NCBI GenBank assembly: GCA_037442025.1
Contig: JBBIRB010000004.1
Coordinates: 40,055 to 104,054, forward strand
From: UBA2287 sp037442025
GTDB lineage: Bacteria; Bacteroidota; Bacteroidia; Bacteroidales; Tenuifilaceae
Length of the DNA stretch: 64,000 nt
Direction: 5' to 3'
The notes beneath the pieces were generated by a model. That model was not told the origin of the DNA. It did not search any database and saw nothing but the letters and a program-made list of their open reading frames with translations. Shown here piece by piece: positions 34,010 to 42,200 of this stretch (positions are counted from its first letter, which is position 1; every line of letters begins with the position of its first letter). A program made the position numbers and the translations under genes.

Positions 34010-34738
34010 ATGGAGAAAGGGTTTGCAGCGAATATTAATTTAGAAGAGGGTGCTTTGCTTCTGTTCGACAAGCCCTTGTATTGGACCTCATTCAATTTAG
34101 TAAATAAGGTTAAATCAGTGCTGAAGAGAGCATTGGGAGTTAAAAAGTTGAAGGTTGGACATGCCGGAACTCTCGACCCGCTTGCCACCGGCCTTCTTAT
34201 TGTTTGTGTTGGGAAGGCTACTAAAATGGTAAATACCCTACAAAGCCATTCAAAAGTGTATGTTGCTAAAATTCGGTTGGGTGCAACAACCCCTTCATTC
34301 GACTTAGAAACGCCTATTGATGCGGAATACCCAACTGACCACATAACACAAGACATGATTGAGGAGAAGTTGAAGGGATTTATTGGAATTAATATGCAGG
34401 TGCCACCAACTTACTCGGCAAAATTTGTTAACGGCAAAAGAGCCTATGAACTGGCCCGCAAAGGGGTAGAAATGGAGTTGCCAGCAGTTCCAATTGAAAT
34501 TGAACGAATTTCTGTTATCCACTATATTGAACCCTACTTAACCATTGAGGTACATTGTAGTAAGGGTACATACATCCGTTCGTTAGCTCGCGATATTGGT
34601 GCTGCTCTCAACACTGGCGGGCATTTGGTAGAACTACGACGAACTGCCAGCGGCCCTTATAGCGTTGATTGTGCCCAATCAATAGAGGGTTTTAGCGAAC
34701 AATTTCTGCAATCAATTACAAAAACAGTTGAAACTTAG
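34010..34738 (+). CDS. truB: tRNA pseudouridine(55) synthase TruB
   Basis: 242 residues. TruB forms pseudouridine 55 in the T loop of tRNAs. The catalytic motif GHAGTLDPLATGLL places the nucleophile at D56; FDKPLYWTSFNLVNKVK (residues 19-35), PPTYSAKFVNGKRAYELAR and the KGTYIRSLARDIG block near 190 are the other family signatures. No C-terminal PUA extension, as common in this phylum. It belongs to the ftsX-uppP run. Confidence 0.96.
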   Translation: MEKGFAANINLEEGALLLFDKPLYWTSFNLVNKVKSVLKRALGVKKLKVGHAGTLDPLATGLLIVCVGKATKMVNTLQSHSKVYVAKIRLGATTPSFDLETPIDAEYPTDHITQDMIEEKLKGFIGINMQVPPTYSAKFVNGKRAYELARKGVEMELPAVPIEIERISVIHYIEPYLTIEVHCSKGTYIRSLARDIGAALNTGGHLVELRRTASGPYSVDCAQSIEGFSEQFLQSITKTVET

Positions 34739-34808
34739 ACAAATAAAGTACGTATAACTTCCGTGCTTTTTAAAACCAATGAAATAATCATCAGCAATCC
34801 AACTAAAT

Positions 34809-35858
34809 ATGAAACTTTCACAGTACAAGTTTAATCTTCCGCAAGACCTAATTGCTAAGTTTCCTGCTGAAAATAGGGACGAATCGCGCTTAATGGTAGT
34901 TAATAGAAAAACAAAAACCATTGAACACAAGATTTTTAAGGATATTATAAATTATATCGATGAAGGCGATGTGTTGGTATTCAACAATACCAAAGTTTTT
35001 CCTGCAAGACTTTACGGAAATAAGGAAAAAACCGGAGCGCAAATTGAGGTTTTCCTTTTGCGCGAATTAAATAAAGAGCAGAGGTTATGGGATGTTTTAG
35101 TCGATCCAGCCAGAAAAATTCGAATTGGAAATAAACTGTATTTTGGCGACGACGATGTACTGGTGGCAGAGGTTATTGACAACACAACTAGCAGGGGTCG
35201 TACCCTTCGCTTCCTTTTCGATGGTTCTTACGAGGAGTTTAAAGAAACCCTCTATCGAATGGGAGAAACTCCGCTGCCAAAATTTATTAGAAGGGATGTT
35301 GTGCCCGAGGATAGGGAGCGATATCAAACCATTTATGCAAAACACGAAGGAGCAGTTGCTGCGCCAACGGCGGGTCTTCATTTCAGTAGAGAGCTCCTCA
35401 AACGCCTCGAAATAAAGGGGGCCCATTTTGCCGAGATTACATTACATGTGGGTTTGGGAAACTTCCGTTCCGTAGATGTTGAGGACCTAACCAAGCACAA
35501 AATGGATTCGGAGCAAATTAATATTCCAATGGATGCAGTTAACATTGTGAATTGCGCCAAAGACAAAAAGAAAAGAATTTGTGCAGTGGGTACTACAGTG
35601 CTGCGAACCCTTGAAAGTTCAGTTTCAACCAATTGCCGATTAAAACCATACACCGGGTGGACCAACAAATTTATTTTTCCACCATATGAATTCAGCATTC
35701 CAGATATGATGGTTAGCAACTTCCACTTGCCCCTGTCAACTTTACTTATGATGGTGTCGGCCTTTGCTGGTTACGATCTGCTATTCGATGCATACAAGGT
35801 GGCAATTCAGGAGAAGTATCGCTTTGGAACCTATGGCGATGCAATGCTCATTATTTAG
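34809..35858 (+). CDS. queA: S-adenosylmethionine:tRNA ribosyltransferase-isomerase (QueA)
   Basis: 349 residues. QueA transfers and rearranges the ribose of SAM onto preQ1 in tRNA to make epoxyqueuosine. Visible family blocks: FNLPQDLIAKFPAENRDESR at the N-terminus, DVLVFNNTKVFPARL near 58-72, AAPTAGLHFSRELL near 182-195, ITLHVGLGNFRSV, and the C-terminal FHLPLSTLLMMVSAFAGYD. Length is normal. It is 70 bp downstream of truB with a shared strong terminator after it. queD lies elsewhere in the window (2267). Confidence 0.96.
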   Translation: MKLSQYKFNLPQDLIAKFPAENRDESRLMVVNRKTKTIEHKIFKDIINYIDEGDVLVFNNTKVFPARLYGNKEKTGAQIEVFLLRELNKEQRLWDVLVDPARKIRIGNKLYFGDDDVLVAEVIDNTTSRGRTLRFLFDGSYEEFKETLYRMGETPLPKFIRRDVVPEDRERYQTIYAKHEGAVAAPTAGLHFSRELLKRLEIKGAHFAEITLHVGLGNFRSVDVEDLTKHKMDSEQINIPMDAVNIVNCAKDKKKRICAVGTTVLRTLESSVSTNCRLKPYTGWTNKFIFPPYEFSIPDMMVSNFHLPLSTLLMMVSAFAGYDLLFDAYKVAIQEKYRFGTYGDAMLII

Positions 35859-35879
35859 TGTTAAGGTTTTTAAATAAAA

Positions 35880-35904
35880 CGAAAGGGGCTTAAAGCCCCT
35901 TTCG
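35880..35904. terminator. Bidirectional terminator between queA and the DUF6427-like gene
   Basis: A perfect 10-bp stem CGAAAGGGGC/GCCCCTTTCG with loop TTAAA. The run of A before and the T-rich flank after it let it work for both converging genes. Confidence 0.85.
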
Positions 35905-35909
35905 TAGTT

Positions 35910-36893
35910 TTATACAAATTGAAGAATAATGGTTATTGCGAATAGCATTGAAAATAATATTTCGCCCCAAAATCGGTTTCGAACAAATGAAAAATAGTGA
36001 GAGAAAATAAATGCCAAAGGAATGCCCATGATATATAGTACCTCAAAAGATCCAATTGGCAAAAAGAAAACCAAACTTAAGCCAAGTATTATCAACCAGA
36101 TGAATATGCTATAGTACTTTCGAGTAATAATTTTTTGGGTTGAAAGGGTGAGCAATAACCTATATAGGGTAAAAACAGAAAAAATAGCGATTAATATTAG
36201 ATGCGAAATGTTAACACGGTTGGTTTGGAAGAACGGTTCTGAGTGAGCCCAAAAATTAGTGGCAACTGTAATTAAAAATTGAGAATCATTTTTAGCAAGA
36301 AAGTAGTATGATGTAATAAAAAACCATGGGGCCAAGTATCCAAATAGAATGGCTAACCAATGCCTTAGGCTAAATGAACGAAATAGGGATAAGCCAACAA
36401 AAGCAAGTGGAAGGGCTATGGCAGCAGGTAAATAAAAAAGTGAAGCTATTCCAGTGGTAAAACCTGTTTTAAAAAGTTTATTAAGATCACTTCCTTCCTG
36501 CGACGAAGAGAATAAACTGTCGATTGATAAAATAATAAAAAAGGCAGAAATAATTGACGGATTGAATGCCTGTACAGATCGGCTACTTGCGGTAATGATA
36601 ATGTAAAACAATGCGGGCAAATAGGTTCTATACTTAATTAAAATGTATTTTGAATTGAGTTGTATTAAATACAGACCCGAAAACAAATTAAATGCAAAGG
36701 CCACCCAAAGATAAACTTGGTAATTGTCGCCAAGGAGAACCATAATATGGGGCGATAAGGGGGAAAGTGGTTCCATGAAAAGAACCCTTTCTAAACTCGG
36801 ATGCAATATGGTATTTAACCAAATCAGAATAGATATTCCAACTACTGCCGAAATGCTAATGGGTAAGGGTCGCCGAAAAAAGCTCAGGAGCAT
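35910..36893 (-). CDS. DUF6427-like polytopic membrane protein
   Basis: 327 residues with about ten hydrophobic segments. The opening MLLSFFRRPLPISISAVVG and the central block SIISAFFIILSIDSLFSSSQ match my recollection of the DUF6427 family of Bacteroidota, which has no known function; I cannot confirm without a profile search. The EPxxPLPH-like motif of its relatives is not obvious. Its start overlaps the purD stop by 10 bp, so it is translated from the purD transcript. That pairing does not reveal its role. Confidence 0.6.
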   Translation of the reverse strand: MLLSFFRRPLPISISAVVGISILIWLNTILHPSLERVLFMEPLSPLSPHIMVLLGDNYQVYLWVAFAFNLFSGLYLIQLNSKYILIKYRTYLPALFYIIITASSRSVQAFNPSIISAFFIILSIDSLFSSSQEGSDLNKLFKTGFTTGIASLFYLPAAIALPLAFVGLSLFRSFSLRHWLAILFGYLAPWFFITSYYFLAKNDSQFLITVATNFWAHSEPFFQTNRVNISHLILIAIFSVFTLYRLLLTLSTQKIITRKYYSIFIWLIILGLSLVFFLPIGSFEVLYIMGIPLAFIFSHYFSFVRNRFWGEILFSMLFAITIILQFV

Positions 36894-38188
36894 GGTTTAT
36901 TTTTTTCTTTAATATGCAATAGGTCCTGCCCAATGTCGCGTCTGAAATACTTACCATTAAAATTGACTGTATTTACTAATTTGTATGCATTTGCAATTGA
37001 GTCGGTTATTGAGTCAGCAATGCCAGTGCAGGCCATTACTCTACCCCCCGAAGCAATCAACTCCGCATTTTCATTAATTGAAGTACCAGCATGAAAAAGA
37101 ATGGTATTCATAACAGTACCCTCAATTTCTATCCTATCTCCCTTTCTGTATTTGTTCGGATACCCCTTAGAAGCTAATATTACAGTGCTAGCCCAATTAG
37201 ACGCATGCTCAATTTGACACATGGAAAGGTTACCATTAGCAGTTTCAATTAATAGACTTAAAAAGTCTCCGGTAATTCTTGGCATAACTACTTGGGTTTC
37301 GGGATCCCCGAGCCTGACATTGTACTCTATTACAAAAGGATTCCCCTTTACATTCATTAACCCAATGAAGATAAACCCAACGTACTCAATTTCTTCGTTC
37401 TTTATCCCGTATATTGTTGGTTTAATTACCCTCTCCTCCACTTTTCTCATAAATTCAGCATCAGCAAATGGTACCGGCGATATGGCTCCCATTCCTCCGG
37501 TGTTGGGACCGGTATCGTTATCGCCAATACGTTTGTAATCCTTTGCTTCGGGAAGAATAACATACGATTGCCCATCGGTTAATACAAAAACGGAGAGTTC
37601 AATACCCTCGAGAAATTCCTCAATTACTATAGTCTTGCTTGCTTCGCCAAATTTACCCGAAAAAAAATCGTCGACAACGGCTGTGGCTTCCGGTAGGGTT
37701 CCACAAATAACTACCCCCTTGCCTGCGGCAAGTCCGTCGGCCTTAATAACATAGGGTGGTTGAAGGTTCGAAAGAAAATCCAGAGTTTCCTTCCGCTGGG
37801 ATTGCACAAAACTTTTAAATGAAGCGGTAGGGATTCCATATTTTGTCATAAACTCTTTGGCAAAACGCTTGCTTCCTTCGAGTTGGGCTCCTCTTTTAGA
37901 AGGCCCAATAACCTTCACTTTATTAAGTTCGGGCTGTAACTTAAAATAGTCGTATATCCCTTTAACCAAGGGATCTTCAGGACCTACAAAAACCAAATCG
38001 ATACCCTCTTTTATGACAAACATCTTCAATTCTTCGAAGTAGGATGGGTTAATGGGGACATTTATCCCAAGCAACTGTGTACCAGGGTTCCCTGGGGCTA
38101 TGTAAAGTTTGCTAAGTATCTTCGATTGGCTAAGCTTCCACGAAATTGCGTGCTCTCTCCCTCCCGATCCTAATACCAGAACATTCAT
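36884..38188 (-). CDS. purD: Phosphoribosylamine--glycine ligase (PurD)
   Basis: 434 residues. PurD carries out the second step of purine synthesis, joining glycine to phosphoribosylamine with ATP. The N-terminal VLGSGGREHAISWKL is the family opener; the ATP-grasp part shows YVIKADGLAAGKGVVIC, GTLPEATAV, and DNDTGPNTGGMGAISPVP; the metal-binding block EYNVRLGDPETQVVMPR is near residue 290. A well-formed promoter lies just upstream, and a DUF6427-like gene overlaps its 3' end. Confidence 0.96.
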   Translation of the reverse strand: MNVLVLGSGGREHAISWKLSQSKILSKLYIAPGNPGTQLLGINVPINPSYFEELKMFVIKEGIDLVFVGPEDPLVKGIYDYFKLQPELNKVKVIGPSKRGAQLEGSKRFAKEFMTKYGIPTASFKSFVQSQRKETLDFLSNLQPPYVIKADGLAAGKGVVICGTLPEATAVVDDFFSGKFGEASKTIVIEEFLEGIELSVFVLTDGQSYVILPEAKDYKRIGDNDTGPNTGGMGAISPVPFADAEFMRKVEERVIKPTIYGIKNEEIEYVGFIFIGLMNVKGNPFVIEYNVRLGDPETQVVMPRITGDFLSLLIETANGNLSMCQIEHASNWASTVILASKGYPNKYRKGDRIEIEGTVMNTILFHAGTSINENAELIASGGRVMACTGIADSITDSIANAYKLVNTVNFNGKYFRRDIGQDLLHIKEKNKPCS

Positions 38189-38207
38189 TATTGTTTAATT
38201 TTTGCTA

Positions 38208-38237
38208 TAAAAATAGACCATATGTTTTGAATCGCAA
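38208..38237 (-). promoter_or_regulatory. Promoter of purD
   Basis: On the minus strand TTG, exactly 19 bases, then TATTTTTA (one mismatch to TAnnTTTG). The -7 ends 20 bases before the ATG, giving a leader of roughly a dozen bases. No PurR-like operator or purine riboswitch is visible. Confidence 0.55.
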
Positions 38238-38292
38238 AGGAATATTTATAATGAATTGTAAATAGATTAACTGGCTGATAAACAAGACATAC

Positions 38293-38323
38293 AAAAAAGA
38301 AAGCCCCATTGATAAAAGGGGCT
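38293..38323 (-). terminator. Terminator of the adhesin-porP operon
   Basis: Stem AGCCCC/GGGGCT (38302-38307 with 38318-38323) followed on the minus strand by TTCTTTTTTGT. It lies 28 bases after the porP stop. Confidence 0.8.
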
Positions 38324-38350
38324 CATGACGAGGGGATTAATAAAGAGTTT

Positions 38351-39253
38351 TTACCACAATCCGTTAATAGTGTAGCGAATCATAAATTCGTGTGTGCCGC
38401 TATTAATTTTCGAAAGCTTATTAAGAGAAAAGTCAAAGGCATACCCTAGCGTTAAGTCCTTATTAACCTTCCCATTAAAAAAGAGCCCAGCAGCATCGCC
38501 AATTCTATAGTGTGGCCCAAACGAAAACTTTTTTAAATAGTCAACCTGAGCGGTAATGTCAACTGCTGGGGGCTGTCCGTTCATAATTCCTATAATGCCA
38601 GATGGCACAATGTCCCAATCCCTATTAATGGGAAATTTATATCCCCCCATAAGGTATATTTGTGGGCTGTAGGGTTCCTGATTATCCCTCTGTGCCTTTT
38701 TCAATCTGGCCTCAACCAAGCGAGGAGCTGAAACGCCTGCGTAGTAATTATGCGAGTATAAATAGAAACCTACACCCAAATTGGGGCTGGTTCTTGTTTC
38801 ATCGTTTTGAAACTGGGGATCTGTTGGGTCGTTTATAAGCAGCCCACCCAGCTTGGCTATATAGTTGCTAACTCCTGCCTTTAACCCCATGGAAAGCCTC
38901 AACCCCTTAACCACGGTAATTTGATAAGAGTAGGAGCCCGTTATATGGGTCATTCTTAAAGGACCTGCCTTATCGGTCGTTACATTAATTGCTAGTCCCA
39001 TATTTTGCTTAATATAGGGAGTATGTGCCCCAAAGCTAAAAGAGTTAGGAGCGCCATCTACTCCAATCCACTGGTGCCTGGTGAGTAAACTTAAGTTTAA
39101 ACCATCAATGGTTCCAGCTACTGCGGGGTTAAAGGCGGTTGGATTTTGCAAGTAGTTGGTAAACATTGGGTCTTGTTGCGCATATAAGTGGCTTGCTCCT
39201 ATTACAATGAGCACTACTAACCCAATGACCAGTTTTTTCAATTGTCTATTCAT
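38351..39253 (-). CDS. PorP/SprF family type IX secretion outer-membrane protein
   Basis: 300 residues. Signal peptide (LKKLVIGLVVLIVIGASHLYA), then the diagnostic QQDPMFTNYLQNPTAFNPAV, which opens every PorP/SprF protein. The rest alternates amphipathic strands (LSLLTRHQWIGVDGAP, GLAINVTTDKAGPL, GVGFYLYSHNYYAGVSAPRL) and ends with a strand EFMIRYTINGLW, a barrel of about 14 strands. In type IX secretion, SprF/PorP paralogues serve individual cargo proteins with type B C-terminal domains. The gene starts 10 bp after the giant adhesin with such a domain, exactly that pairing. Confidence 0.93.
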   Translation of the reverse strand: MNRQLKKLVIGLVVLIVIGASHLYAQQDPMFTNYLQNPTAFNPAVAGTIDGLNLSLLTRHQWIGVDGAPNSFSFGAHTPYIKQNMGLAINVTTDKAGPLRMTHITGSYSYQITVVKGLRLSMGLKAGVSNYIAKLGGLLINDPTDPQFQNDETRTSPNLGVGFYLYSHNYYAGVSAPRLVEARLKKAQRDNQEPYSPQIYLMGGYKFPINRDWDIVPSGIIGIMNGQPPAVDITAQVDYLKKFSFGPHYRIGDAAGLFFNGKVNKDLTLGYAFDFSLNKLSKINSGTHEFMIRYTINGLW

Positions 39254-39263
39254 AACTCCCTTT

Positions 39264-42200
39264 TTACCTTTTTAAGAAAACATTTCCCGAATATTTCTCT
39301 TTAGTCGAGACTACCTCTATAAAGTAATAGTAGGTCCCGTTCGGAAGGGTTTTTCCAACCGAGAAAGTATTTGAAGTGCCATCCCAATCGTTCTTATAAT
39401 CGGAATTGCTGTAAACCAAAATGCCAGAACGATTGTAGATTTTTATACTCAATTTTCCAAACTGCTCTAATCCAATTATTTGGAAAGTATCGTTAATATT
39501 ATCGCCATCGGGCGAAAAGCCTTCTGGTATGATTAATCGCTCAGTTTTAACATAAAAATGAGCCTTTGCTGTACCACAATTGCCATACTCGTCGCAAACA
39601 CGATATGTAAGGGAGTCGCGTCCAGCAAAATGGTAGTCGGGAGTATACGTTAAGGTGTTGTCGGAATTAACCTGAACCATTCCCTTTGTAACGAAGTTCT
39701 CGATGGTGACAACCAAATTAGAGCCAACTAAACCTACGTCGTTTGAAAGTACATTAGCAATAATATTACTATTAACAAAAAGTTCATAGTAATCGTCGTT
39801 AGCAATAATGGGGTTGGAAAGGGTAATAATCTCGATGCTGTTGCTAACTCCAGTACATCCATTTATTGTAACTTCAACAGCATATGTTCCAGAGGTATTT
39901 GCACTATAAGTGCTGCTATTTGCATCTGGAATTGGGATTAAATTCAGCAACCACTGGTAGTTGTCGCCATTATCTATATTGGTTAATAAAAGAACTTCAA
40001 TGTTCTCGTTTTCGTACCAACTCAACCGATCATCCGTGGAAATGGTAGGATTTGGAATTGAATTTATCAATATTCCAAGTGCATTGCTGCTACCCGTGCA
40101 GTTCCCAATGGTAACCTCAGCAGTATAAATGCCCCCTTGCGTGGCTATGTAGCTGATGGTAGTAGCCCCGCCGATGGGTTCGCCGTTGCGGTACCACTGG
40201 TAGGCATCGCCCGCAGGGGCAACGGTGAATGTGGTGGCAATGGTTTGCCCCTCGCAGTAGGCGAGCGGATCGGTTGTGGCTATGACGGGCTGCGGCAGCG
40301 GGCTCACCGAAACGGTTAGTGCATTGCTGCTACCCGTGCAGTTCCCAATGGCAACCTCAGCAGTATAAATGCCCCCTTGCGTGGCTATGTAGCTGATGGT
40401 AGTAGCCNNNNNNNNNNNNNNNNNNNNNNNNNNNNNNNNNNNNNNNNNNNNNNNNNNNNNNNNNNNNNNNNNNNNNNNNNNNNNNNNNNNNNNNNNNNNN
40501 NNNNNNNTGAATGTGGTGGCAATGGTTTGCCCCTCGCAGTAGGCGAGCGGATCGGTTGTGGCAATAGTTGGAGTTGGGCTCGACTCGACAGTAATTTGAA
40601 CCTGTGCTGTTTGCTGACAACCCGTTGCAGCGATAGTTCCAATAACTGTATAAGTTGTAGTTTCAGTTGGAATGAAAGGTATATTGTTTACCACCCCATT
40701 ATCCCAATTATAAGTATCGGCGGTTCCAGTGGCATTTAGAATAGCCTCATTACCCGAGCAAACAGAAAAATCGGCAGGCACAATAACAGTCGGAAGCGGA
40801 TTAATGGAAACAATGGTACTTCCGTTCATAATTTGTTCACACAGGGTGGTAGCGTTAGTAGCCATCACCGTGTAGGTGCCCTCTGCGGTTTGGTTTCCAA
40901 AATCAAGTGAAAGTCCGTTGCCGCTTAAAGGATTTCCAATAGGTGCTCCATTAAGCAGGAGTTGGTAATTAACCCCTGTTTGTGAGCCAGAAAGTCCAAT
41001 CGGTGTTCCTACTGATCCTTGGCAGTAACCCCCACCGCCATTAACGGTGTAGGCAAAAGGAAGCGGGTTGACAGTAACAGTTATAACGGGACTAATGGCC
41101 CTGCAACCTGCTGAAGAGAAAACAACAGCATAAACTTCATCGTTATTTTGAAGAGCATTGGAGGTAAAAAACGAAGATGGCCCCGGTCCTTTAACTAATT
41201 CGTCGTTTAAGTAAAACTCGTATGTTACCCCACCCGAGGCATTAAAAGTTATTGGAGATCCTTGACAAATTGTATTAGATGGCTCGGTTGAAACAAGTTC
41301 AGCAATGGGTGAGGGGTTTGCAGCAGTTAAAATAATTTCTCGATCAACAAAACATTCATTTTCATCCGTTACTCTAACATTATAAGTACCAACACCCAAT
41401 CCGGTTTGATTCTGTTGGAATGGATTTGAAATGCCGGGACCCGTCCATATAAAGGTTTTAACCCCAGTGCCACCCGTTACGCTTAATCCAATGCTCCCAT
41501 TTGTCGACTCGGGGCATGTGGGCGAATTTGCTAAAGGACTCACTACTATTTGAGAGGGTTGGGTAATAATAATCGATTCGAAGGTTCTTGAGCAGCTGTT
41601 GTCGTCAATAATGGTGACGCTATAAGTGCCTTGAGATAAACCCGAAAAAACATTAGAGGTTTGATGGGGCCCCCCGTTTAGCGAGTACTGGTGTGTTCCG
41701 GTTCCCCCTAGCGAGTTCACATGAATTGTCCCATCGCTCCCATTATAACATTTTACGTTTGTAACAATAAAACTTGCAGAAATTTGAGCAGGTTGATTAA
41801 GAAAATGATCTTCAATTGAAAACTCGCAACCATTGGCATCGGTTATATAAACCGAGTAAATGCCGGAAGGGACATTGACTAGATTCTTAGCTATACTTAT
41901 GGTATTTCCCAATTCGTCCTTCCAAATATAAGAAAAGGGCCTAGTACCTCCGGTTCTCGAAAGAATCATTTTGCCATTGCTTTCGTTGTAGCAGTTTGGC
42001 GGGAAATTAATTATTGATGCGCCCAATGGGGCAGATGGTTGAAGAATTGTAAAGGAAATGGAGTAGGTTTTGGAGTCGCTGTCGGTGGCCAAAACATTAT
42101 AATTGCCAGCTACGAGCGCTGTTGCTGTGTTGCTTGTTTCAGCGAGAACCCCGCCGGGACCAGTCCATTGGTAAACAATTGGTGCCACTCCAAATGCATT

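Noticed and set aside
40081..40555. Possible insertion sequence or CRISPR in the adhesin
   Set aside because: The unit is exactly 80 codons, in frame and encodes an Ig-like module; no inverted ends or transposase.
40137..40739. Several antisense frames in the repeat region
   Set aside because: They are shadows of the GC-rich 240-bp repeat in the adhesin gene and are partly made of N.
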